Of a DNA stretch of 64,000 bases, positions 1 through 7,800 are shown piece after piece (the first letter of the stretch is position 1; the number at the start of each line of letters is the position of its first letter). Location of the stretch: NCBI RefSeq assembly GCF_036226525.1, contig NZ_CP108487.1:1364001-1428000 (forward strand), read 5' to 3'. This DNA is from Kribbella sp. NBC_01245 (lineage in GTDB: Bacteria > Actinomycetota > Actinomycetes > Propionibacteriales > Kribbellaceae). The position numbers were made by a program, and so were the translations under genes. The notes beneath the pieces were generated by a model that was not told where the DNA came from, did no database searches, and saw nothing but the letters and a program-made list of their open reading frames with translations.

Positions 1-673
1 CTCGGAGAACGCGCGCTCGATGATGGTCCAGCACATCGGTGGCGAGGCCGTCGTGATCCCGAACGGCCTGTACGTCGACAGCTTCGCGAGCGGGCGGATC
101 CGGCCGGAGTGGCAGGGCGAAGGCGGCACGATCAGCTTCCTCGGCCGCCTCGACGAACCCCGCAAAGGCCTCGGCGTCCTCCTCGCCGCCGTACCTCAAC
201 TCGTGTCCCGTCGACCTGGCCTCCGGGTGTTGGTCGCGGGCGCGGGTCATTCCGAAGACGCCCGCCGGTCGTTGCCTGCGGAGTACCGGGATGCCGTCAG
301 TTTCCTCGGGCCGATCGACGACCAGGCCAAGGTCGACATGCTCACCGGGTCAGACCTGTACGTCGCGCCACACCTCGGTGGCGAGAGCTTCGGCATCGTC
401 CTGCTGGAAGCGATGGCCTCGGGCGCCCCCGTCGTCGCGAGCGACCTCGCGGCCTTCCGCCAAGTCCTCGACAACGGCCGCCTCGGCGAACTCGTCGAAC
501 CGGGCAACGTCCCCGCCCTCTCCGACCGCATCCTCACACTCCTCGCCGACCCCTCCGGCCGCGACAAGCTCCGCCAGGCCGGCCTCACCGCCGTCCGCCG
601 CTACGACTGGTCCGAACTAATCGACGAAATAACCGCCGTCTACGACCTGGTCACCCGAGGTCCGGCAGGCTGA
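1..673 (+). CDS. GT4 glycosyltransferase, PimA-like (5' partial)
   Basis: The frame is already open at base 2, so this is the C-terminal ~223 residues of a gene that begins upstream. It reads as the nucleotide-sugar half of a GT-B, family GT4 enzyme: VIPNG near the start, FLGRLDEPRKG opening the second Rossmann domain, and the acidic E-x7-E signature in GESFGIVLLE. The nearest match in style is PimA, which transfers mannose from GDP-mannose to phosphatidylinositol on the inner membrane face. The lipid-binding N-terminal half is outside the window, so PimA rather than another GT4 is inference. Confidence 0.75.
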   Translation, partial: SENARSMMVQHIGGEAVVIPNGLYVDSFASGRIRPEWQGEGGTISFLGRLDEPRKGLGVLLAAVPQLVSRRPGLRVLVAGAGHSEDARRSLPAEYRDAVSFLGPIDDQAKVDMLTGSDLYVAPHLGGESFGIVLLEAMASGAPVVASDLAAFRQVLDNGRLGELVEPGNVPALSDRILTLLADPSGRDKLRQAGLTAVRRYDWSELIDEITAVYDLVTRGPAG

Positions 674-770
674 CCACGCCCGCACGGCCGGGATGAGGCT
701 CGCCGCCACAGACCCATTGGTCGACCACAGAACCGTCCATCGATCCAGGCTGCGAGGGTAGGCTCCGAGC

Positions 771-1307
771 ATGAGCGAGATCGTCTCTGCTGGGCGCCAT
801 GACGATGGACTAGAACCTCCATCGTGGGAGATTCCCGGCCTGATAGCGCTCGAACGAATTGTCTCCCGCTCAGACGACATCGCGATCTCGGTCGGACCGA
901 TTCAGCTATACACGACCGGCGCTCTGCTAACTCTGAACGTTCGGTTCCATTCGGGCGTGGACGCCGGGAGTGCACGCGTGCACACCGAGCTCTTGAAGTT
1001 GCTTAAGCAGGACCCGACACCATCGGCGGACCGGTTAAGTCTGCGTGTTGATTTCGATGACCAGGTTCGCACCAACCTGGATTCGACAGCTGGTTCCACG
1101 CCGTCGCCTCGCGGTCCGCGCCTCGACTTGCTCAGCGGGGGAAGTCAGGGCTCTGGTTGGACTCTCAGGTACTGGGTCTCGCCAGCGCCGATCGCTGCCA
1201 TCACAGTTCAGGCGTCTTGGTCAGGGTTCGTCGTCCCAATTGGAGAAGTGACGATACCGACTGAGCTGCTACAAGCGGCGAGGGACTCGATTCAGCAGCT
1301 CCGCTGA
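771..1307 (+). CDS. hypothetical protein, 178 aa
   Basis: ATG start at 771 and a complete 178-residue frame. There is no signal peptide, membrane segment or motif that I recognise. The protein alternates polar loops with beta-like stretches (IQLYTTGALLTLNVRF, WTLRYWVSPAPIAAITVQA), which suggests a small beta-rich domain. Its base composition is slightly lower in GC than its neighbours. It stands alone, convergent with the anti-sigma gene, and a hairpin terminator follows it. Function unknown. Confidence 0.6.
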   Translation: MSEIVSAGRHDDGLEPPSWEIPGLIALERIVSRSDDIAISVGPIQLYTTGALLTLNVRFHSGVDAGSARVHTELLKLLKQDPTPSADRLSLRVDFDDQVRTNLDSTAGSTPSPRGPRLDLLSGGSQGSGWTLRYWVSPAPIAAITVQASWSGFVVPIGEVTIPTELLQAARDSIQQLR

Positions 1308-1325
1308 CGGTTCGTACAGGCATGG

Positions 1326-1367
1326 AGCGGCGGTCCGACAGGAAGTTGCCGTACCGCCGCTTTGTTC
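1326..1367. terminator. hairpin terminator between convergent genes
   Basis: Perfect 9-bp arms AGCGGCGGT (1326-1334) and ACCGCCGCT (1353-1361), an 18-nt loop, then a T-rich tail tttgtt on the plus strand. It lies between the convergent ends of the 178-aa gene and the anti-sigma gene and could serve both. Confidence 0.6.
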
Positions 1368-1393
1368 GGTCGACGCCGCCGTTTACGCCCTAG

Positions 1394-1627
1394 TCACCCG
1401 AGCTTCCTGAAGGCCTCGAGCAGGGTGGCGCGGGTCTCGGGCGGGAGGTCGCCGGGGGGTAGGTCGCCGAGGGTTTGGACGGTGGCGCGGATTTGGTGGA
1501 GGTAGGCGTCGCAGCCGTCGCAGAGGGCTAGGTGGTCGACGAAGCGGCGTTCGGCGGCGGGGTCGAGCGCGCCGTCGAGGAACGCGGTGACCATTTCGAC
1601 GAACTCGGCGCAGTGCAGATCGGTCAC
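1394..1627 (-). CDS. zinc-finger anti-sigma factor, 77 aa
   Basis: A small zf-HC2-type anti-sigma factor. Residues 32-39 carry the zinc motif H-x3-C-x2-C (HLALCDGC), with another Cys at position 6. There is no membrane segment, so this is the soluble ZAS type, which holds its sigma factor inactive in the cytoplasm and may respond to redox state or metal. The GTG start at 1627 overlaps the sigma factor stop by 4 bp (GTGA), so the pair is translationally coupled. Partnership with the adjacent sigma factor is inferred from this overlap. Confidence 0.85.
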   Translation of the reverse strand: MTDLHCAEFVEMVTAFLDGALDPAAERRFVDHLALCDGCDAYLHQIRATVQTLGDLPPGDLPPETRATLLEAFRKLG

Positions 1628-2265
1628 GACCCGGCCCTCCTGAAGTATTCCTCCAGCTTGCCACGGACGAACGCCCGCGCGCGGTGCAGCAGCACTCGCT
1701 GGTTCGCGGCTGAGATCTCGAGCAGTTCGCAGACCTCGGTCGCCGTACATCCCTCCACATCGCGAAGCGTGATCACCGCACGCTGCCGCTCGGGCAGTTC
1801 CGCGAGGGCGGCGGCGAGTTCGGTATGGATCTCGGCGGCCATCGCGAACTTCTCGGGCTGCCAGGCCTCGGGGAACTCGCGCCAGTGGCCCGGATACGGC
1901 TCGCCCTGCTGCTGGAACCGGTCCGGCGCGACGGTGGGGCCGGCGTCGGTGAGGCTCGTCATCGGGGTGATGCGATGTTCGCGAACGCTCCGGCGCTTGG
2001 CAATGTTGGTGAGGATCCGGTAGACCCACGTCTTGACCGATGACCGCTGCTCGAACCGGTCGATGCCCTGGATCACCGCGAGCCAGGTCTCCTGCACCAC
2101 CTCGGCCGCGGAGGCGTCGGTGGAGACGAAGGTGCGGGCCAGTCGCGTCATACCGCCCGACCATTCGTCCAGCAGCAGCGCGAAGGTCGCTTCGTCGCGA
2201 GCGCGCAACCTGGCGACCAACTCGGCGTCGGGCGGTACCACCATCGGCTCAGCGTAGCCAGGCAT
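1624..2265 (-). CDS. ECF-type RNA polymerase sigma factor
   Basis: A sigma-70 family ECF factor with region 2 (DEWSGGMTRLARTFV... VVQETWLAVIQGIDRF) in the N-terminal half and a region 4 helix-turn-helix (LPERQRAVITLRDVEG, then CTATEVCELLEIS) in the C-terminal half. It directs RNA polymerase to a stress regulon. The start is uncertain: ATG 2265 lies 7 nt after the upstream MFS stop, and GTG 2295 would overlap that gene by 23 bp; neither has a strong Shine-Dalgarno. The gene sits between an MFS exporter and its anti-sigma factor in one co-directional unit. Confidence 0.85.
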   Translation of the reverse strand: MPGYAEPMVVPPDAELVARLRARDEATFALLLDEWSGGMTRLARTFVSTDASAAEVVQETWLAVIQGIDRFEQRSSVKTWVYRILTNIAKRRSVREHRITPMTSLTDAGPTVAPDRFQQQGEPYPGHWREFPEAWQPEKFAMAAEIHTELAAALAELPERQRAVITLRDVEGCTATEVCELLEISAANQRVLLHRARAFVRGKLEEYFRRAGS

Positions 2266-2272
2266 CGGGTTG

Positions 2273-3478
2273 TCATCTGCTCTCCAGGAGGACACGCTCG
2301 GGCTCGGCGCTTATCTTGCGAAGGCTGCCCCAAGCGAGGGCGAGGCCGGCGAGCACGATGACGCCGGTGAGCAACCAGCCGGCCGTGTGTACGCCGTCCG
2401 CCTTGCTGGTGCTGCCCATCGCCAGCGCGAACGGTACGAACGCCAGCCACGAAACCGCGCCAACCCCGGACGCCACTCCCGCGCGTACGGTCGAGTCGAC
2501 GGCGTCGTGCATGACCCGGGTGAGGTGGATGCCCGCCACCACGACGAGCAGCGCGAGCGTCACGAAGGCGGCAGTCACTCCGAGGAACGGGACGGCCGTG
2601 GTCAGCACGAGGCCCGTACCGATCATGACCGCTACCACGCCCGCGATCGTCGTACGGCGGCCAAGGTCGATCCGTCCCGCGAGTAGTCCGCCGAGGCCCA
2701 GCGTGGCGACGAGCACGGCCCAGAACGGCCCGTACAAGACGGCAGGCGAGGCCAGGTCGATCAACCAGAGCGGGCCGAATTCGAACACCGACTGCAGGAT
2801 CACCGTGGTCGCGATCGACGCCGCCACCAGGGGCAGCAGGCGGCCGCGATGCAGGATGGCCCGGTAGGTCAGCGCGAAGTGCCTGCGCAGGTCGGTGCGC
2901 TCGCTCCCGCGATGAAGCGTCGGCTCGCGGAATCGCGTCAGGGCAAGCACAGACGCTATGACGAACGGGATCGAGAGGAAGTAGGTGCTACGAGTCCCGG
3001 CCAACGAGGCGATCCAGCCGCCGGCCAACGCACTCGTCACCAGCGCGATGCTCTCGATGAGCCTGACCTGGCCGATCCGCCGCTCGAAGCTGGCGCTGTC
3101 CCCGGTCTCCTCCAGCACCGTGTCGTACACGACGGCGTCCAACGTGCCGGAGAACATCGCGAAGTAGACGCCAAGCGCCATCGCCGCCGCGATGTACGCC
3201 GGAACGCCGTCGCTGAGCCCACCGCCGACCGTGCTCACGGCCAGCGCGATACCGGCGATCATCAGCACGCCGCGCCGGCTCCAGCGATCGGCTAGCACCC
3301 CGGACGGGATCTCGACCACGGGCACCAACGCGGCATAGGCCGCCGCCATCAGGCCGACCGACGCCGCGTCGAACCCGATCTCGGTCATGAACAACTTCTC
3401 CACCGGCACCCACAGCGCGAAGCCCTGGAGAAATGTCGCCACCTGCAAGGGGAGTAGTCGCTTGCCTAGTGTGCTCAT
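2273..3478 (-). CDS. MFS transporter
   Basis: A 401-residue major facilitator superfamily protein with about 12 hydrophobic segments. The loop 2-3 signature is visible as GVLADRWSRRGVLM (about residues 60-73). N-terminal segments include LQVATFLQGFALWVPV. The family exchanges small molecules against the proton gradient; the substrate cannot be told from sequence. It is first in a probable operon with the ECF sigma and anti-sigma genes, so it may be a target or trigger of that stress circuit. Confidence 0.8.
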   Translation of the reverse strand: MSTLGKRLLPLQVATFLQGFALWVPVEKLFMTEIGFDAASVGLMAAAYAALVPVVEIPSGVLADRWSRRGVLMIAGIALAVSTVGGGLSDGVPAYIAAAMALGVYFAMFSGTLDAVVYDTVLEETGDSASFERRIGQVRLIESIALVTSALAGGWIASLAGTRSTYFLSIPFVIASVLALTRFREPTLHRGSERTDLRRHFALTYRAILHRGRLLPLVAASIATTVILQSVFEFGPLWLIDLASPAVLYGPFWAVLVATLGLGGLLAGRIDLGRRTTIAGVVAVMIGTGLVLTTAVPFLGVTAAFVTLALLVVVAGIHLTRVMHDAVDSTVRAGVASGVGAVSWLAFVPFALAMGSTSKADGVHTAGWLLTGVIVLAGLALAWGSLRKISAEPERVLLESR

Positions 3479-3508
3479 GCCACTGCAGTGTCATGAGCGG
3501 CGCAGGCG

Positions 3509-3916
3509 TTACACCTTCAGTTTGGCGGCGACCTCGGCAATGGCGTCCGCGTCGCCCGACGACGGGATCCACGGGAGCTTCAGCGGGTCGTCCTGGTAGC
3601 GCGGAACGACGTGCAGGTGCGTGTGGAAGACGCTCTGCCAGGCCACTGGCCCGATGCAGCTGAGCAGGTTCGCGCCGTCGGCGCCGAGGCGGTCGATCAC
3701 GCGGGTGACCAGTTCCTGCGCCATCAACGTGGCCGCGGTCAGGTCCTCCGCCTTGGCCTCGCGAAGGTCGGTCGAATGCGCTCGCGGGATCACCAGCAGA
3801 TGCCCGGGCGTCGCCGGATTGATGTCCATGAACGCCACCGCCAGGTCGTTCTCCTCGATCAGCTGCGAGGGGCTGGTTCCAGCCGCAATCCCACAGAAAA
3901 GACAGTTCTCAGCCAT
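3509..3916 (-). CDS. HIT family nucleotide hydrolase/transferase
   Basis: A 135-residue histidine-triad protein. The catalytic H-x-H-x-H motif is in FHTHLHVVPR near residues 97-106, and the N-terminal CLFC is typical of HINT-branch members. The family hydrolyses AMP-linked substrates such as adenosine phosphoramidates in the cytoplasm. ATG start at 3916; the gene is transcribed divergently from the ArsR gene across a 53-bp gap, so the ArsR operator could also affect it. Confidence 0.9.
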   Translation of the reverse strand: MAENCLFCGIAAGTSPSQLIEENDLAVAFMDINPATPGHLLVIPRAHSTDLREAKAEDLTAATLMAQELVTRVIDRLGADGANLLSCIGPVAWQSVFHTHLHVVPRYQDDPLKLPWIPSSGDADAIAEVAAKLKV

Positions 3917-3933
3917 GGACCCACCCTATCGAT

Positions 3934-3969
3934 TTGATAAGTAGGAGAAAACCTACCTATAGTGTTCTG
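3934..3969 (+). promoter_or_regulatory. promoter with ArsR operator in the spacer
   Basis: A -35 TTGATA (3934-3939) and a -10 TATAGT (3958-3963) are separated by 18 bp. The spacer holds the inverted repeat GTAGG-agaaaa-CCTAC (3941-3956), which extends with one mismatch to 9-bp arms (3937-3960). The GTG start follows the -10 by only 6 nt, so the transcript is probably leaderless. A repressor bound here would block polymerase, which fits autoregulation by the ArsR-type protein encoded next. Confidence 0.7.
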
Positions 3970-4320
3970 GTGACTCCAAGACCATCGGCCGTTGCCGAGA
4001 GCACCGAAGACCGGATCTTCAACGCCCTCGCCAGTCCGGTACGGCGCAAGGTGCTCGGGCTGCTGCGGGACAACGGCCCGACGCCGGTTCAAGACCTTGC
4101 CGACCATTTCGACATGGCCCGGCCGAGCCTTTCCGAGCATCTGCGGGCGCTGCGAGAAGCCGGCCTGGTCAGCGAACGCAAGGAAGGCCGTCAGCGGTTC
4201 TACCGGCTGGAGGCGGTGCCGCTCGCGGAGTTGCAGGACTGGCTCCACCCGTACGAGCGGTTCTGGCGCGAGCGCCTCAACGCGTTCGGTGACGTGCTCG
4301 ACCAGATGGAGGACGAGTGA
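3970..4320 (+). CDS. ArsR-family winged-helix repressor
   Basis: A 116-residue winged-helix repressor: FNALASPVRRKVLGLL (helix 1-2), then VQDLADHFDMARPSLSEHLRALREAGLV as the recognition helix region, and an EGRQRFYRL wing. No conserved metal-binding cysteines are seen, so it belongs to the non-metal group commonly paired with SRPBCC proteins. GTG 3970 is preferred over upstream TTG 3934 because the latter is the promoter -35 box. The stop overlaps the next gene by 4 bp, so both are co-expressed. Confidence 0.85.
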   Translation: MTPRPSAVAESTEDRIFNALASPVRRKVLGLLRDNGPTPVQDLADHFDMARPSLSEHLRALREAGLVSERKEGRQRFYRLEAVPLAELQDWLHPYERFWRERLNAFGDVLDQMEDE

Positions 4321-4754
4321 ATCTCAGCAGCATCGAGGTGGACCAGTTCTTCCCACATCCGCCGGCCAAGCTTTGGCGAGCGCTGACCGAGCCGGAGTTG
4401 ATCGCGCAGTGGCTGATGCCCGGCGACTTCAAGCTGGAGGTCGGCCATGTCTTCACGCTGCAGGGCAAGCCGATCGACGCGACGGGGTTCTCAGGGCTGA
4501 TCCGCGTCGAGGTGCTCGGCTTCGAACCGCTGACGTTCCTCCGTGTCGGCTGGCAGGACGCGGCCGATCCCGACGCCGTCGACTGGACCATCACCTGGAC
4601 GCTGCGCCCGGAGGGCCGTGGCACGAGGTTGTTCCTCCTGCATGACGGCTTCGATCCCGACAACCCGCTCCAGCAGCAGGCGCGTTCGATCATGAACGGC
4701 GGCTGGCGGACCGGCATACCGAAAGCACTCGCGAAGCTTCTTGACCAGATCTGA
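4317..4754 (+). CDS. SRPBCC (AHSA1-like) domain protein
   Basis: A 145-residue helix-grip protein of the AHSA1 type: an early helix FFPHPPAKLWRALTEPELIAQWL, then alternating beta strands ending in GTRLFLLHDGF, and a C-terminal helix GGWRTGIPKALAKLLDQI. The fold binds hydrophobic ligands. Starts at GTG 4317 inside the ArsR stop (GTGA overlap). ArsR-SRPBCC pairs are common in actinomycetes; the ligand is unknown. Confidence 0.85.
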   Translation: MNLSSIEVDQFFPHPPAKLWRALTEPELIAQWLMPGDFKLEVGHVFTLQGKPIDATGFSGLIRVEVLGFEPLTFLRVGWQDAADPDAVDWTITWTLRPEGRGTRLFLLHDGFDPDNPLQQQARSIMNGGWRTGIPKALAKLLDQI

Positions 4755-4763
4755 GAGGAACAA

Positions 4764-5351
4764 ATGTCCAAGCAGGCCGATCGTTTCGAGCGAGTCTCCG
4801 CCGATTTCCTGGCACGCGTCACGGCTGTACCGGCCGATCGGTGGGACGCGCCCACCCCGTGCCCGAACTGGAACGTCCGAGAGGTCGTCGCCCACGTCAT
4901 CAACGAGCAGCGCCGCATCCTCGCGACGGTGCGCAAGACCGAGGTCAAAAGCCTGTACGGCGTGCGCGTCGCCGAGATGGGCGTGATCCCTGAGCTCGAG
5001 CCGGACGCGGACCTCGCCGCTGCGTGGCAGGAGGTCGCCGACGGACTGGTGGTCGCGATCGATGACCCGGCCTGCGCCGAGGTGGCCATGCCAACGCTGG
5101 TCGGACCGTTGCCGTTCGCCGACGTGGTCGAGGCCTTGCCGGTGGACGTGCTGATCCACTCCTGGGATCTCGCGCGTGGCACTGGGGGCGATGACCAGCT
5201 CGACCAGGAGGCCGTCGTACACGTCTTCGAGAAGCTCAAGCCGCTCGACGACGCCATGCGGCAGCCGTGGGCGTTCGGTCCGAAGCTGACGCCGCCGCTG
5301 GGTGCGGACGTACAGACGGAGTTCCTCTGCTTTGTCGGGCGCCGGCCGTGA
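4764..5351 (+). CDS. TIGR03086-type DinB-like metal-binding protein
   Basis: A 195-residue protein of the maleylpyruvate isomerase N-terminal/DinB-like group. Residues 25-45 give the typical RWDAPTPCPNWNVREVVAHV, with the conserved His in the VAHV helix, and a later His occurs in VLIHSWDLARGTG. These His residues form the metal site of the four-helix bundle. It follows the SRPBCC gene by 9 bp with GAGAGGAAC upstream, so it is the third gene of the ArsR operon. It is a thiol-dependent enzyme or detoxification protein by family; substrate unknown. Confidence 0.8.
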   Translation: MSKQADRFERVSADFLARVTAVPADRWDAPTPCPNWNVREVVAHVINEQRRILATVRKTEVKSLYGVRVAEMGVIPELEPDADLAAAWQEVADGLVVAIDDPACAEVAMPTLVGPLPFADVVEALPVDVLIHSWDLARGTGGDDQLDQEAVVHVFEKLKPLDDAMRQPWAFGPKLTPPLGADVQTEFLCFVGRRP

Positions 5352-7505
5352 TCACGCGGTGCTGAGCTTGGCCGCCTGCGAGTCGGGCATGGGGTCGTAC
5401 CGCTCGAAGGTGCGGGTGAACGACGCCGCGCCGTGCGAGAGCGAGCGCAGGTCGATCGCGTAACGCGTGATCTCCAACTGCGGGACTTCGGCCTTGACCA
5501 GAGTCCGATCCTCGCCGACGCGTTCGGTGCCGAGCAGGCGGCCGCGGCGGCCGGACAGATCGCTCATCACGGCGCCGACCAGGTCGTCCGGTACGAGCAC
5601 CGAGACGAGGTCGACCGGTTCGAGCAGGTTGATCTTGCTGGCGTTCGCCGCGTCGCGCAGCGCGAGCCCACCCGCGGTCTGGAAGGCCATATCCGACGAG
5701 TCGACGCTGTGCGATTTGCCGTCGAGCAGCGTCACGCGGATGTTGACGAGCGGATAGCCCGAGCCGACACCACGTTCCATCTGGGCGCGGACGCCCTTCT
5801 CGACGCTCGGGATGAACTGCCGCGGTACGGCGCCGCCGACGACCTTGTCGACGAACTCGAAATCCGTGCCCTGGGGGAGTGGTTCGACCTCGACATCGCA
5901 AACGGCGTACTGCCCGTGGCCGCCGGATTGCTTGACGTGCCGGCCGTGGCCGCGCGCCTTGCCGCCGAAGGTCTCGCGCAACGGCACCCGGAGTTCCACG
6001 GTATCGACGGTCACGCCGTACCGGTTGGCGAGCGCGTCGAGCACGACGTCCGAGTGGGCCTCACCCATGCACCAGAGCACGATCTGGTGCGTCTCGTTGT
6101 TGTGCTCGATCCGCAGCGTCGGGTCCTCGGCCGCGAGGCGCTGCAGACCTTGGGACAGCTTGTCCTCGTCGGTCTTCGCATGAGCCTGTACGGCGATCGG
6201 CAGCAGCGGCTCGGGCATGGTCCACGGCCTGAGCAGCAGTGGGCGCGCCTTGTCGGACAGCGTGTCGCCGGTCTCCGCACGCGTCAGCCGGCCGACGGCG
6301 CAGAGGTCTCCCGCGATCACCGCCGACGAAGGCCGTTGCAGTTTGCCGAGCGGGATCGACAGGTTGCCGATCCGCTCGTCCTCGTCGTGGTCGTCGTGAC
6401 TGAAGCGATCCCCGAAGAAGGACATGAAATGGCCCGACACGTGAACCGTCGCGTCGGGCCTGATGGTGCCGGAGAAAACCCGCACCAGGCTAACCCTGCC
6501 GACGTACGGGTCCGACGTCGTCTTCACCACCTCTGCGAGCAGTGGGCCGCCCGGATCGCAGGCCAGCTTCTTCTGCGGTACGCCGTCCGGGTTGAACACC
6601 TCCGGCAGCGCGTGCTCGGGTGGCGAGGGGAAGGCGCTGGTCATGATCTCGAGCAGTTCGGAGGTGCCGACGCCGGTCGAGCTGCAGACCGGGATGACGG
6701 GGAAGAAGGAGCCGCGGGCAACGGCACGCTCGAGGTCGTCGACGAGAACGGTCTGGTCGATCTGTTCGCCGCCGATGTACCGCTCCATCAGCGACTCGTC
6801 CTCGGACTCTTCGATCACGCCCTCGATCAGGGTGCCGCGCTGCAGTTCGAGCTCATCGGCGTACGACTCATCCGGGCTGGACTCGCTGCGCTTGCCGTCC
6901 GAGTGGTCGTAGTGGATCTGCGAGAGCAATCCGATCAGGCCGGTGGTGGCGCCGTCTTTGCCGCGGACTGGCAGATAGAGCGGCAGGACTTTGTCGCCGA
7001 AGGCCGCTTGAGCCGCCATGAGGGCCGACTCGTAGTTGGCCCGGGCGTGGTCGAGCTTGGTGACCACGACGGCCCGCGGCATGCCGACTCTCGCGCACTC
7101 CTGCCAAAGGGTCTTGGTCGGCTCGTCGACACCCTCGTTCGCGGCGATCACGAACAGGGCGCAGTCGGCGGCACGCAGCCCGGCCCGCAGCTCGCCCACG
7201 AAATCGGCATAGCCCGGGGTGTCGATCAGGTTGACCTTGATGCCGTCCTGGATCAGCGGCGCGAGCGCCAGCCCGACCGAACGCTGTTGCCGGATCTCCG
7301 CATCATCGTGATCGCAGACCGTCGACCCATCGGTGACGGTCCCAGGTCTGGACAGCACGCCGGCCGCGACCAGCAGCGCCTCGACCAGGGTGGTCTTGCC
7401 GGCCCCCGAAGGACCGACGAGCACCACGTTGCGAATGGCCTCGGGCCGTTCCACCGCGGGAACTGTCGCACCGTTGCCCTGGGAAGTGATCGTCCGCTCT
7501 GCCAT
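5352..7505 (-). CDS. elongation factor G-like protein EF-G2
   Basis: A 717-residue translational GTPase of the EF-G2 group, distinct from the essential FusA. G1 is GPSGAGKTT, G3 DTPGYADF and G4 TKLDHA, followed by domain II, the EF-G III-V core and a C-terminal half ending near AVMSDLSGRRGRLLGTE. ATG 7505 was chosen because AGGAGG lies 7 nt upstream; the longer frame to 7652 has no such site. In mycobacteria the paralogue binds GTP but does not replace EF-G. It ends directly at the convergent gene's stop with no gap. Confidence 0.9.
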   Translation of the reverse strand: MAERTITSQGNGATVPAVERPEAIRNVVLVGPSGAGKTTLVEALLVAAGVLSRPGTVTDGSTVCDHDDAEIRQQRSVGLALAPLIQDGIKVNLIDTPGYADFVGELRAGLRAADCALFVIAANEGVDEPTKTLWQECARVGMPRAVVVTKLDHARANYESALMAAQAAFGDKVLPLYLPVRGKDGATTGLIGLLSQIHYDHSDGKRSESSPDESYADELELQRGTLIEGVIEESEDESLMERYIGGEQIDQTVLVDDLERAVARGSFFPVIPVCSSTGVGTSELLEIMTSAFPSPPEHALPEVFNPDGVPQKKLACDPGGPLLAEVVKTTSDPYVGRVSLVRVFSGTIRPDATVHVSGHFMSFFGDRFSHDDHDEDERIGNLSIPLGKLQRPSSAVIAGDLCAVGRLTRAETGDTLSDKARPLLLRPWTMPEPLLPIAVQAHAKTDEDKLSQGLQRLAAEDPTLRIEHNNETHQIVLWCMGEAHSDVVLDALANRYGVTVDTVELRVPLRETFGGKARGHGRHVKQSGGHGQYAVCDVEVEPLPQGTDFEFVDKVVGGAVPRQFIPSVEKGVRAQMERGVGSGYPLVNIRVTLLDGKSHSVDSSDMAFQTAGGLALRDAANASKINLLEPVDLVSVLVPDDLVGAVMSDLSGRRGRLLGTERVGEDRTLVKAEVPQLEITRYAIDLRSLSHGAASFTRTFERYDPMPDSQAAKLSTA

Positions 7506-7605
7506 AACGGAACCTCCTAGAACGACCACCATTCCCCCATCCACCCACCCAGCACAAGAGTCAGCCTTTCCCGCTCTCCCCTCGATGCCCCCGCCAGCAC
7601 CCAAA

Positions 7606-7800
7606 GATCGCGGCGATGCGGCGCCCTGCGGCCAACAGTCACCCCGTCCCACCGTCTCCTCGCGACGGCCTCCACCTGTGCGCGGAGGTCGCGGGGATGC
7701 GGTGCCCCGGGCGGACAGTCAGGTCGTCGGACCGTCCCCTCGCGCGGCGCCGACGGCCTCCACCAGTGCGCGGAGGTCGTCGGGATGCAGTGGTTGCGGC
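7606..7800. repeat. degenerate tandem copies of a gene 3' end
   Basis: The 3' coding end of the coiled-coil gene (LRALVEAVGAARGDGP region) is repeated imperfectly downstream of its own stop. Equivalent GTCGCGGGGATGC-like blocks start near 7607, 7688 and 7776, giving units of about 81 and 88 bp, each with a GACGGCCTCCACC-type block. It fills the gap up to the EF-G2 start. It looks like slippage or unequal exchange, not a functional array. Confidence 0.55.

Noticed and set aside
5433..7520. Long plus-strand frame opposite EF-G2 (695 codons)
   Set aside because: It mirrors the GC-biased EF-G2 codons and has no family similarity or ribosome site.
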